The notes under the pieces: generated by a model | What the model was told of the DNA's origin: nothing | What the model saw: the letters and a program-made list of their open reading frames with translations, nothing else | Databases searched by the model: none | Part shown: in pieces, positions 1 to 5,704 of the stretch | How the letters are laid out: the number at the start of each line of letters is the position of its first letter | Numbering within the stretch: the stretch's first letter is position 1 | Made by a program: the position numbers and the translations under genes | DNA from: Bacillota bacterium | GTDB lineage: Bacteria; Bacillota; Sulfobacillia; Symbiobacteriales; Symbiobacteriaceae | Reading direction: 5' to 3' | NCBI GenBank assembly: GCA_028287415.1 | Contig: JAQBPS010000660.1 | Coordinates: 1 to 8,484 of the forward strand | Length of the DNA stretch: 8,484 nt

Positions 1-74
1 GCGGCCAGGGCCGCCTCCACGCCGGCATGCCCGGCGCCAACCACAACCACGTCATATGCTTTGGTCAGTCCCAT
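1..74 (-). CDS. mnmG: MnmG (GidA), tRNA uridine modification enzyme, N-terminal fragment
   Basis: Only the first 24 full codons lie in the window; the gene runs off the left edge. The reading begins MGLTKAYDVVVVGAGHAGVE, with the FAD-binding glycine motif GAGHAG that opens MnmG proteins. MnmG is the FAD-dependent partner of MnmE; together they add the (carboxymethyl)aminomethyl group to U34 of certain tRNAs in the cytoplasm. The ATG at 74 lies 7 bases after the mnmE stop codon, and a GTGAGGG Shine-Dalgarno overlaps that stop, so the two genes are almost certainly co-transcribed and probably translationally coupled. The call rests on the N-terminal motif plus the position after mnmE, which is the usual Bacillota order. 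Confidence 0.93.
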   Translation of the reverse strand, partial: MGLTKAYDVVVVGAGHAGVEAALA

Positions 75-81
75 GGCACCC

Positions 82-1458
82 TCACTTTCCGATACAGAAC
101 CGGCTGAAGATCTGGTCCAGCAAATCCTCCCCGACGCTCTCTCCCGTGATCTCACCCAGCGCAACCCAGGCGGAACGAACGTCGATCGAGATCATGTCGG
201 ATCCGAATCCGGTGCGGCGTGTTGCCTGAGCAGCCTCCAGGTGTGCGGCTGCCCGCCGCAGCGCCTCCGCCTGGCGAGCGTTAGCGAGGACGAACTCCTC
301 CTTGTCGACCACGCCGGCAAACCCTGCAATCGCTTCCTCTACCTCGTCCACTCCGCTGCCGCTCTGCGCCGACACCGGATAGACGCGTCCGCCACCAAGT
401 GCCTCTGTCAACTGCACCATGTCAAAGCCCGCTCCAATATCGATCTTGTTGGCGATGCCGAAGCAGGGCTTTCCGGCGGGCAGCAGTGCGATCAGGTCCC
501 GGTCCTCGTCGGTCAGACCGTCTGCGGCATCGACCACGAGCAGGATCAGGTCCGCCCGCTCAAGCATGGCACGACTCCGATCGACGCCCAGCTGTTCAAC
601 AACATCCTTGGTCTCCCGAATACCGGCGGTGTCCGCCAGAACGACCGGCAACCCGCGAATATTGACCCATTCCGCGATTACATCCCGGGTAGTGCCGGGA
701 ATTTCCGTGACGATCGCCCGATTCTCGCGCACGAGGCGGTTCAAAAGGCTGGACTTGCCCACATTCGTCCGGCCGGCCAGCACCACCTGCAGGCCTTCAC
801 GCAGCAGCTTGCCCTGGTGCGCGCCCGCCAGCAATCCGCCAATGCGCGCCAGGCACCAGTCACAGCCCGCGTCCACCTGATCCTGCGTCTGCACTTCCAG
901 GTCCAGTTCGGGAAAGTCGATGTCCGCTTCCAGGTGCGCTGAAACCGCCAGCAAGCGCTCGCGGATTTCCCGGACCGCACTGCTGAGTTCGCCCCGGAGT
1001 TGGTGTACCGCAGCATCCATCGCCCGCTCTGTCTTCGCCTGAATAATGTCGATCACGGACTCCGCCTGAGCCAGGTCCATGCGCCCATGCAGAAATGCTC
1101 GGCGTGTGAACTCCCCCGGCTCCGCCAATCTCGCCCCCGCCCCCAGCGTTGCATCGAGCACGCGGCGTACCGCCACCTGCCCCCCATGGCAGTGCAGCTC
1201 CAGCACATCCTCACCCGTGAAGGAGTGCGGACCCCGCATTACAACCGCCAGCCCTTCGTCTACCGTGGCTCCGCTGGCGTCGATCATCACACCGTAAACC
1301 ATGCTATGTGACCGGCGGCTGCCGAGCGGGCTTCCCCGGCGGGGACGGAATGCCCGCTCCCCCAGTGCAACAGCATCCGGTCCGCTCACGCGAATCACCC
1401 CGACACCGGCGTCGCCCATACCGGTTGCGATCGCAGCGATCGTATCCTCGCCTTTCAA
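82..1458 (-). CDS. mnmE: MnmE (TrmE), tRNA modification GTPase
   Basis: 458 aa with the proposed TTG start, the usual MnmE length. MnmE is a cytoplasmic GTPase that works with MnmG to modify U34 of tRNAs, with a folate-derived one-carbon donor bound by its N-terminal domain. Visible motifs are the N-terminal EDTIAAIAT segment, P-loop GRTNVGKS (229-236), PGTTRD switch region (254-259), DTAG (276-279), NKID (337-340), SAQSG (363-367) and the C-terminal FCIGK with the conserved cysteine at 455. The open frame extends upstream to 1539, but that part shows no MnmE similarity and crosses a terminator hairpin. The TTG at 1458 gives MKGEDTIAAIAT and has a GGGGGG Shine-Dalgarno-like run 9 bases upstream. 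An intrinsic terminator lies between jag and this gene, so it may have its own promoter; I could not identify one. mnmG follows 7 bases downstream. Confidence 0.96.
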   Translation of the reverse strand: MKGEDTIAAIATGMGDAGVGVIRVSGPDAVALGERAFRPRRGSPLGSRRSHSMVYGVMIDASGATVDEGLAVVMRGPHSFTGEDVLELHCHGGQVAVRRVLDATLGAGARLAEPGEFTRRAFLHGRMDLAQAESVIDIIQAKTERAMDAAVHQLRGELSSAVREIRERLLAVSAHLEADIDFPELDLEVQTQDQVDAGCDWCLARIGGLLAGAHQGKLLREGLQVVLAGRTNVGKSSLLNRLVRENRAIVTEIPGTTRDVIAEWVNIRGLPVVLADTAGIRETKDVVEQLGVDRSRAMLERADLILLVVDAADGLTDEDRDLIALLPAGKPCFGIANKIDIGAGFDMVQLTEALGGGRVYPVSAQSGSGVDEVEEAIAGFAGVVDKEEFVLANARQAEALRRAAAHLEAAQATRRTGFGSDMISIDVRSAWVALGEITGESVGEDLLDQIFSRFCIGK

Positions 1459-1521
1459 ATCTGCCCACCCCCCGCCATATGCATTGTGCGCAGTTGTGGC
1501 GCACGTCGGCTGCCATACCTC

Positions 1522-1553
1522 AAAAAAGCCCAGTAGCAAGAGCTACCAGGCTT
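1522..1553 (-). terminator. Intrinsic terminator after jag, upstream of mnmE
   Basis: Read on the minus strand, a 12-bp stem (AAGCCTGGTAGC pairing with GCTACTGGGCTT, two G-T wobbles) closes a TCTT loop; six T residues then run 1527-1522, the first two inside the stem. This is a textbook Rho-independent terminator, 14 bases after the jag stop. It should end or attenuate the rpmH-rnpA-yidD-yidC-jag transcript before mnmE. Confidence 0.85.
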
Positions 1554-1567
1554 CCGATGTTTTGGGG

Positions 1568-2185
1568 CTACCGCTTCAGCTGAATCACGACCCGCCGAAA
1601 CGGTTCCTCCCCTTCACTGGTGGTGACCACGTCAGGGTTCTCCTGGAGTGCCAGGTGGATCACACGCCGCTCGTGGGCGCTCATGGGCTCCAGCACCATG
1701 GACTCGCCATTGCGCTTGACTCGCTCAGCAAGACGGGTGGCCAGCCTGGTCAAGGTCTCCTCCCGCCGTTTCCGGTAGTCCTCCACATCAAGCAGAACGC
1801 GCTGCCCGTCATCGCCGACCTTTGAGGCCACCAGATTCACCAGGTATTGCATGGCATCAAGGGTCTGGCCGTGGTGACCGATCAGGATGCCGGCTTCAGC
1901 GCCAGCCACGTCGACATGCAGGTATTCGTTTTGTTCCTGCATGCTGATGGTGACCTCGACACCCATGGCATCACAGACTTCCCGGAGGAAGAGTTCCACC
2001 CGCTCGCGCCGCGATTCCGTGGGCGTTACCCGCACGAGTGCGGGCTTGGCGCCGATCCCCAGAAAGCCGCCCTTCCCCTCGTCGAGGACTTCGACCTTCA
2101 CCCGGTGAGACGGCAAGCCCAGCTCTTCGATCGCCGCAGCTACTGCTTCATCGACTGTCCGGCCGCTCTTCTCGAGGGCTTTCAT
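1568..2185 (-). CDS. jag: Jag/KhpB (SpoIIIJ-associated) RNA-binding protein, KH and R3H domains
   Basis: 205 aa cytoplasmic protein with the full Jag layout. The N-terminal Jag_N domain (about 1-52) carries the GFLGIG motif at 40-45. A KH domain has its GHHG loop at 103-106. A C-terminal R3H domain has the Arg-x3-His pair at R173/H177 within the ERRVIHLAL stretch. The family is known as KhpB, an RNA-binding partner of KhpA linked to cell division and envelope control in streptococci, and as a gene adjacent to spoIIIJ in Bacillus. The start ATG overlaps the yidC stop as ATGA (2182-2185), implying translational coupling; the Shine-Dalgarno itself is weak (AAAAGGCA). The gene is followed by an intrinsic terminator. 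The exact RNA targets cannot be inferred. Confidence 0.95.
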   Translation of the reverse strand: MKALEKSGRTVDEAVAAAIEELGLPSHRVKVEVLDEGKGGFLGIGAKPALVRVTPTESRRERVELFLREVCDAMGVEVTISMQEQNEYLHVDVAGAEAGILIGHHGQTLDAMQYLVNLVASKVGDDGQRVLLDVEDYRKRREETLTRLATRLAERVKRNGESMVLEPMSAHERRVIHLALQENPDVVTTSEGEEPFRRVVIQLKR

Positions 2186-2862
2186 TGCCTTTTGGCTTCC
2201 CCTTTCGGACCCTGCGCCCCCGTGAGTCGGGGGAACCCGGGATAGATGGCCTGCTGAGCCAACCCGAAGACCGTGCTCACAACCCAGTACAGAACAACAC
2301 CAGCGGGCATCCTGAACGTGATATAACCGAACACCAGCGGCATCAAGTAGGTCATCATCTTCTGGTTGGGATCGTTGCCCATGCCCGACAGATAGCTCTG
2401 CGCAAACATGGCGATCACCGTGATCGCCGGCAGGATGAAATGGGGATCCGGGAGCATGAGGTTGATGCCGATGAATATCGGCGAGGCATGATGCGCCTCG
2501 GGCTTAAAGTTGTTAACCACTGCGAAGATCGCATACAGGAAAGGCATCTGGATCAACATCGGCAAGCAGCCGGAGAACGGGTTGACGCCCTGCGACTTGT
2601 AAAGGCCCATCATCTCCTTGTTGAGCTTGTCCGGCTGATCCTTATACTTCTCTTGTATTTCTTTCATCAGCGGCTGTACTTCCTGCATCCGCTTCATCGA
2701 CTTTGTCTGGTAGATGGTCAGCGGGAGGATAAGCACTCGCAGTGCCAGGGTCAGCAAGATAATCGATAGACCGTAACTGCCGGTGAAACTGAGGAACCAG
2801 GCCAGCACGGCCGTCATTGGCGTAACCAGCCATTGGGGCGCAAAGCTAAAGGCGGCAAGCAA
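2182..2862 (-). CDS. yidC: YidC/Oxa1-type membrane protein insertase
   Basis: 226 aa integral membrane protein that inserts and folds proteins in the cytoplasmic membrane, alone or with SecYEG. The first core helix (about 30-50) holds the conserved arginine R42 of the hydrophilic groove (LALRVLILPLTI). It is followed by the cytoplasmic QTKSMKRMQEVQPLMKEIQEK hairpin and the conserved GVNPFSGCLPMLIQMP segment (92-107). Hydrophobic helices follow at about 98-117, 129-158 and 172-205, and the tail is short and basic (GPKGEAKRQ). There is no lipobox cysteine and no large periplasmic domain, so this is the short Gram-positive form without a lipoprotein signal. The start is TTG at 2862, with GAGGGGG 10 bases upstream; no ATG occurs before codon 16. 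The stop overlaps the jag start by 4 bases, and yidD ends 44 bases upstream. Confidence 0.95.
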   Translation of the reverse strand: MLAAFSFAPQWLVTPMTAVLAWFLSFTGSYGLSIILLTLALRVLILPLTIYQTKSMKRMQEVQPLMKEIQEKYKDQPDKLNKEMMGLYKSQGVNPFSGCLPMLIQMPFLYAIFAVVNNFKPEAHHASPIFIGINLMLPDPHFILPAITVIAMFAQSYLSGMGNDPNQKMMTYLMPLVFGYITFRMPAGVVLYWVVSTVFGLAQQAIYPGFPRLTGAQGPKGEAKRQ

Positions 2863-2906
2863 CGCGCAGAAACCCCCTCAAGTAAGTCGTCCGAAGCGGG
2901 CGCATG

Positions 2907-3119
2907 TCAGGGGACTGGGTCGTAGCCGCCCGGGTGAAACGGGTGGCAGCGCATGATCCGCCTGACGGCGAGGTAGCTCCCTTTGCCTGCCCCATGCTTG
3001 GCTATGGCCTCATAGGCATACTGGGAACAGGTCGGGTAAAAGCGACACGTGGGGCCACCCTTGAGTGGCGACAGATGCCGCTGATAAAAGCGGATCAGTG
3101 CCATCATGACAGTTTTCAC
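2907..3119 (-). CDS. yidD: YidD, membrane protein insertion efficiency factor
   Basis: 70 aa, the usual size of the family (DUF37/UPF0161). The characteristic [15 protein letters not shown] block is at 25-39 and [14 protein letters not shown] at the C-terminus, with three cysteines at 25, 31 and 58. The N-terminus is short and amphipathic. The family is reported to sit on the inner face of the membrane and assist YidC-dependent insertion; its mechanism is poorly understood. The start is GTG at 3119, chosen because AAAGGA lies 8 bases upstream; ATG codons 5 and 6 are poorer candidates. It begins 14 bases after the rnpA stop, with yidC downstream, the conserved order. Confidence 0.94.
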   Translation of the reverse strand: MKTVMMALIRFYQRHLSPLKGGPTCRFYPTCSQYAYEAIAKHGAGKGSYLAVRRIMRCHPFHPGGYDPVP

Positions 3120-3133
3120 GGTGCCTGTCCTTT

Positions 3134-3472
3134 CTAGCGAACAAGCCCGGCGCGCTCAAAAAGGTCGCCGAGCAGTGTCTGTAGCTGGCCAAAGGCCATC
3201 TCCCTGGACGACTGCCGAGCGATCACAATCACCAAATAGCCCGGCTTAACACGGGCCCACAGCAGCCGGACTGCCTCTTTGATCCTGCGCTTGATGCGGT
3301 TACGCACCACGGCATTGCCCAGCTTCTTGCCGGCGGCAAAGCCCACCCGGGTGATTCCCGGAGGCTTTTGTGGAAGCACATATAACACAGCGGCCCTGTT
3401 GGCCACTGATCTACCCTTGGTGTATACCGCCTGAAAGTCGAGGCGGGACTTCAACCGAAATGTTCGTTTCAT
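3134..3472 (-). CDS. rnpA: Ribonuclease P protein component RnpA (C5 protein)
   Basis: 112 aa basic protein, typical length. It is the protein cofactor of RNase P, which helps the catalytic RNA bind precursor tRNA and cleave off the 5' leader. It begins [20 protein letters not shown] and contains the family signature [19 protein letters not shown] at 48-66, including the RNR motif at 57-59. The ATG at 3472 gives the standard N-terminus, but no Shine-Dalgarno lies directly before it: the bases before the start are CCCCAGCTGA. The nearest GGAGG is 47 bases upstream, separated by a 10-bp hairpin that could bring it close. An intrinsic terminator or attenuator sits between rpmH and this gene, so lower expression than rpmH is expected. 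Confidence 0.97.
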   Translation of the reverse strand: MKRTFRLKSRLDFQAVYTKGRSVANRAAVLYVLPQKPPGITRVGFAAGKKLGNAVVRNRIKRRIKEAVRLLWARVKPGYLVIVIARQSSREMAFGQLQTLLGDLFERAGLVR

Positions 3473-3526
3473 TCAGCTGGGGAAGGATTCGACCGTCCAC
3501 CGGCGCATCCCTCCCCAGACCTCCAT
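3473..3526 (-). promoter_or_regulatory. rnpA leader: GGAGG, 10-bp hairpin, then start codon
   Basis: On the minus strand GGAGG occupies 3524-3520, followed by one base. CTGGGGAGGG (3518-3509) then pairs with CCTTCCCCAG (3486-3477), 10 bp with a single G-T wobble and a 22-base loop. CTGA and the rnpA ATG (3472) follow. Leaving out the hairpin, GGAGG sits 5 bases from the start codon. The second purine run (GGGGAGGG) is buried in the stem. A short frame starting at 3526 or 3508 ends in the TGA directly before the rnpA ATG. Confidence 0.6.
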
Positions 3527-3558
3527 TCTAACGCCGTGAACAAAGATTCCCTGAATGG

Positions 3559-3586
3559 AAAAAGAGCCACGACAAGTCGCCGCGGC
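3559..3586 (-). terminator. Intrinsic terminator/attenuator between rpmH and rnpA
   Basis: Directly after the rpmH stop, on the minus strand, GCCGCGGCG (3586-3578) pairs with TGTCGTGGC (3574-3566) around a 3-base loop. The stem has 9 bp including three G-T wobbles. It is followed by TCTTTTT (3565-3559). The wobbles make it weaker than the terminator after jag, which would suit partial read-through into rnpA and yidD. Confidence 0.65.
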
Positions 3587-3721
3587 CTAGACTGCGAGAC
3601 GCTTCCGACCCTTGAGTCGACGGGCCTTGATCACCCTTTGGCCACCACGAGTGCTCATACGGCTGAGAAAGCCGTGAACCTTCTTATACTGGCGGTTATG
3701 CGGCTGGAACGTGCGCTTCAC
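3587..3721 (-). CDS. rpmH: Large ribosomal subunit protein bL34
   Basis: 44 aa, highly basic, the standard L34 size. It is a structural protein of the 50S subunit. The sequence runs (V/M)[17 protein letters not shown] and ends [13 protein letters not shown], closely matching the family's conserved ends (KRTxQP, HGF, GRKRL). The start is GTG at 3721, preceded by AGGGGGTG with 5 bases between; the ATG 5 bases upstream is out of frame. The open frame runs to 3892 but the upstream part shows no protein similarity and contains the promoter. It is the first gene of the leftward operon. Confidence 0.97.
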   Translation of the reverse strand: MKRTFQPHNRQYKKVHGFLSRMSTRGGQRVIKARRLKGRKRLAV

Positions 3722-3763
3722 GCATACACCCCCTAAACATTTACCCAGGAAAGCACACGCGGA

Positions 3764-3792
3764 ATTATACAGGAGGATTAAGGGCCCGTCAA
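3764..3792 (-). promoter_or_regulatory. Sigma-A-type promoter of rpmH
   Basis: On the minus strand -35 TTGACG (3792-3787) and -10 TATAAT (3769-3764) are separated by exactly 17 bases. Transcription should start near 3757, giving a leader of about 36 bases before the rpmH GTG. The -10 is a perfect consensus and the -35 matches 5 of 6, consistent with strong expression of a ribosomal protein gene. Confidence 0.88.
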
Positions 3793-4094
3793 GCGAGGTA
3801 TCCGGGTGCCGCGACGACCCACGGTGTGACCGCCCGGGAGGCAGTTGCTGGGATAACCTTACGCACAGACCAGACAACCTTGGGGATACCATAGTCTGTC
3901 TAAGTTCCGCGCGACCTTCGCGCGCCTTTCATCTAATATAGCTGTCCACAGAACCATAAACAGTTTATACCCACCCTCCCTCCTCCTGGGGAGAACAACC
4001 CACAGTTTCTTCACGGGTTGCCTTGGGTTATTCAGTGTGCGCCGGGCCTTTTCCCCAATCGCGCGACCACTGTGTGGGTAGTTTACCGGAAGCC
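3793..4094. other. oriC: Origin region, upstream (rpmH-proximal) half of oriC
   Basis: No gene is visible. The stretch holds scattered DnaA-box-like 9-mers: TTACGCACA at 3859-3867 (+), CTGTCCACA at 3942-3950 (+, two mismatches) and TGTGGGTAG at 4073-4081 (-, two mismatches to TTATCCACA). It also contains a perfect GC-rich inverted repeat at 3908-3924, an AT-rich patch at 3931-3940, a palindrome ATAAAC-A-GTTTAT at 3956-3968, and an inverted repeat CAACCC/GGGTTG at 3996-4020. Its position between rpmH and dnaA, at the point of gene divergence, is the standard place for the Bacillota origin. I see no parS-like sequence. Confidence 0.7.
3908..3924. repeat. GC-rich inverted repeat in oriC
   Basis: CGCGCGA, CCT, TCGCGCG: a perfect 7-bp stem with a 3-base loop. 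No T-run of terminator quality follows on either strand. Its function is unknown. Confidence 0.6.
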
Positions 4095-4125
4095 TGTTGA
4101 TAACTTTGTGGTGCTCTGCTATGAT
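4095..4125 (+). promoter_or_regulatory. dnaA promoter overlapping a DnaA-box-like site
   Basis: -35 TTGATA (4097-4102) and -10 TATGAT (4120-4125) are 17 bases apart, with an extended -10 TG at 4117-4118. Each hexamer matches consensus at 5 of 6. Transcription should start near 4132, giving a dnaA leader of about 187 bases. The -35 lies inside TGTTGATAA (4095-4103), one mismatch from TGTGGATAA, and a weaker box is at 4073-4081. DnaA binding here would occlude the promoter, as known for dnaA autoregulation in other bacteria. Confidence 0.85.
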
Positions 4126-4130
4126 GAGTC

Positions 4131-4187
4131 GTGCAGCCCGTCCACTTCTACCACTCGGTGGAAAGTGGCACAGGCTCACATCTTTTT
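4131..4187 (+). promoter_or_regulatory. dnaA leader stem-loop followed by a T-run
   Basis: At the predicted 5' end of the dnaA mRNA, CCACTT (4142-4147) pairs with AAGTGG (4163-4168) and, inside it, CCAC (4151-4154) pairs with GTGG (4158-4161) around TCG. Short flanking pairs (GCC 4136-4138 with GGC 4173-4175, GTG 4131-4133 with CAC 4177-4179) can extend it. TCTTTTT follows at 4181-4187. It resembles an imperfect intrinsic terminator or a 5' stabilising hairpin. Confidence 0.45.
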
Positions 4188-4229
4188 ATGCACAAGTTGT
4201 GGATAACAATGTGTGTAACTTGTTGATAC
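4186..4229. promoter_or_regulatory. Upstream four-box DnaA array (+ - - -)
   Basis: Four 9-mers with starts 12, 12 and 11 bases apart: TTATGCACA 4186-4194 (+, perfect to TTATNCACA), TGTGGATAA 4198-4206 (-, perfect), TGTGTGTAA 4210-4218 (-, two mismatches) and TGTTGATAC 4221-4229 (-, two mismatches). The first two are strong DnaA boxes; the last two count mainly because of the spacing. The array lies in the dnaA leader, between promoter and gene. Confidence 0.75.
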
Positions 4230-4318
4230 TCGCCGCAAGCCACGCCGCGGAGGCCCAGCACGGTGGCGCATCCACGTCGTTGATGCGTCGATTTCATCCC
4301 TTCGAGGAGGCTCACCCC
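4230..4318 (+). promoter_or_regulatory. dnaA leader end: hairpin and ribosome binding site
   Basis: A stem GGCGCATC (4265-4272) with GATGCGTC (4282-4289), 8 bp with one wobble and a 9-base loop, lies just before the strong Shine-Dalgarno GAGGAGG (4304-4310). That site is 8 bases from the dnaA ATG and fixes the start choice. No gene is visible in this stretch. Confidence 0.6.
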
Positions 4319-5704
4319 ATGAAGACCGAGTTGTCTCAGGTATGGCAGCAATGCCTCGAGGTGCTGGAACGCCAGCTCCCCAAGTCCAGCATAGAGAATT
4401 GGCTGCGGACAACGAAGCCTGTCGCTGTAGTGGAGGACACCATTATCGTGGGTGTGCAGGGTGAGTTCGCGAAGGACCGGCTGGAATCCCGCTATGGGTA
4501 CCTGTTGCGTCAAGCACTTAAAGAACTCACCAACCGCAATATGAATCTGAAGTTCGTCTCCAACCCCAACATGATCGAGGATGCAGCGCCCGCGCTTGCC
4601 GTCGGGCAGAGCGGGGCCGCCGCCGAAATCGCAATGCCGCTGCCGGCACCCGTGCCTGTTGCTTTCCCGGAGGGTCTGGCGAAGCCGCTCAATCCCCGCT
4701 ATACATTCGAGACGTTCGTAATTGGCAACTCCAACCGTTTCGCCCATGCCGCATCGCTCGCCGTGGCCGAGACGCCCGCCCGGGCCTACAATCCGCTCTT
4801 TATATATGGAGGCGTGGGCCTCGGCAAGACCCACTTGATGCACGCCATCGGCCATTTCGTGTGCGCGCAGAATCCCCATACACGCGTGGCGTACGTCTCC
4901 ACCGAAACATTTACAAATGAGTTCATTAATGCACTCCGCGATAACTCTACGCTAGAGTTCCAAAATAAATACCGCCACGTTGACGTACTACTGATCGACG
5001 ACATTCAGTTCCTGGCGGGCAAAGAGCGAACCCAGGAAGAGTTCTACCATACATTTAACGCGATCCATGAAGCGAATAAGCAAATTGTGATCTCCTCTGA
5101 CCGACCGCCCAAGGAGATCCCCACCTTGGAGGACCGGCTCCGCTCCCGGTTTGAGTGGGGCCTGATCTGCGATATCCAGGCACCGGACCTGGAGACACGG
5201 ATCGCAATTCTGCGCAAGAAGGCGCAGATCGAGTCACTCAATGTGCCGGACGAGGTCCTCAGCTATATTGCGACCAACATCGCCACGAACATCCGTGAAC
5301 TTGAAGGCGCCCTGACGCGGGTGGTCGCATACTCCGCCATGATGCGCAGCGCTGTCACCAACGACCTGGCACTATATGCTCTGAAAGATATTCTGCCGCC
5401 GCACCGGCCAAAGCAGGTGACAATCGATGCCATTAAACAAGTGGTAGCGGAACACTACAATATTCGCCTTCAGGACTTCGTAATCCGCAACCGGACCCGC
5501 AGCGTGGCCTTCCCGCGTCAGGTAGCCATGTACCTCTCCCGGGAGATGACCGACGCCTCCCTGCCCAAGATCGGTGAGGAGTTCGGCGGCCGGGATCATA
5601 CTACGGTCATCCACGCGTGCGATAAAATCGCTGAGGACATGAAGCACGACCCGTCCTTCGCTGCGACCGTGGAGCAGATCATTGCCCGGATCCGTGCGGA
5701 TTGA
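4319..5704 (+). CDS. dnaA: DnaA, chromosomal replication initiator protein
   Basis: 461 aa, a normal DnaA length. DnaA is the AAA+ ATPase that binds DnaA boxes at oriC, forms a filament, opens the duplex and recruits the replicative helicase. Domain I covers about 1-80 ([19 protein letters not shown]). Domain II is a short Ala/Pro-rich linker at about 88-120. The AAA+ domain III has Walker A GGVGLGKT (164-171), Walker B LLIDDIQ (224-230), the arginine-rich LEDRLRSRF stretch (270-278) and sensor 2 NIRELEGAL (324-332). The DNA-binding domain IV has [12 protein letters not shown] and the signature [15 protein letters not shown] (423-437). The frame is open back to 4097, but the ATG at 4319 gives the standard N-terminus and has GAGGAGG 8 bases upstream. 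Origin sequence flanks it on both sides. Confidence 0.98.
   Translation: MKTELSQVWQQCLEVLERQLPKSSIENWLRTTKPVAVVEDTIIVGVQGEFAKDRLESRYGYLLRQALKELTNRNMNLKFVSNPNMIEDAAPALAVGQSGAAAEIAMPLPAPVPVAFPEGLAKPLNPRYTFETFVIGNSNRFAHAASLAVAETPARAYNPLFIYGGVGLGKTHLMHAIGHFVCAQNPHTRVAYVSTETFTNEFINALRDNSTLEFQNKYRHVDVLLIDDIQFLAGKERTQEEFYHTFNAIHEANKQIVISSDRPPKEIPTLEDRLRSRFEWGLICDIQAPDLETRIAILRKKAQIESLNVPDEVLSYIATNIATNIRELEGALTRVVAYSAMMRSAVTNDLALYALKDILPPHRPKQVTIDAIKQVVAEHYNIRLQDFVIRNRTRSVAFPRQVAMYLSREMTDASLPKIGEEFGGRDHTTVIHACDKIAEDMKHDPSFAATVEQIIARIRAD

Noticed and set aside
61..942. Long open frame on the plus strand opposite mnmE
   Set aside because: Overlaps a clearly recognised gene on the other strand, no recognisable domain, and is a shadow of GC-rich codon usage.
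1459..1539. 27-codon N-terminal extension of mnmE
   Set aside because: It runs through the intrinsic terminator, lacks MnmE similarity, and the TTG at 1458 gives the conserved N-terminus with a G-rich ribosome binding site.
3525..3530. TAGAAT as the -10 of a separate rnpA promoter
   Set aside because: Five of six match, but the -35 positions at 16-19 bp spacing read AGGGAA, CAGGGA, TCAGGG and TTCAGG, none close to TTGACA; transcription from it would also start at or inside the hairpin, without the GGAGG.
3848..3856. CTGGGATAA as a DnaA box
   Set aside because: Three mismatches to TGTGGATAA, outside any phased array.
4097..4318. 74-codon N-terminal extension of dnaA in the open frame
   Set aside because: It covers the dnaA promoter, leader hairpin and DnaA-box array, shows no DnaA similarity, and the ATG at 4319 has an ideal Shine-Dalgarno and standard N-terminus.
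3722..4318. parS site, tRNA gene, CRISPR repeat or insertion sequence in the origin region
   Set aside because: Looked for palindromes of the TGTTTCACGTGAAACA type, cloverleaf patterns, regular repeats and transposase motifs; none seen.
4148..4879. 243-codon open frame on the minus strand opposite the dnaA leader and 5' half
   Set aside because: Antisense to DnaA and the box array; no recognisable protein features.
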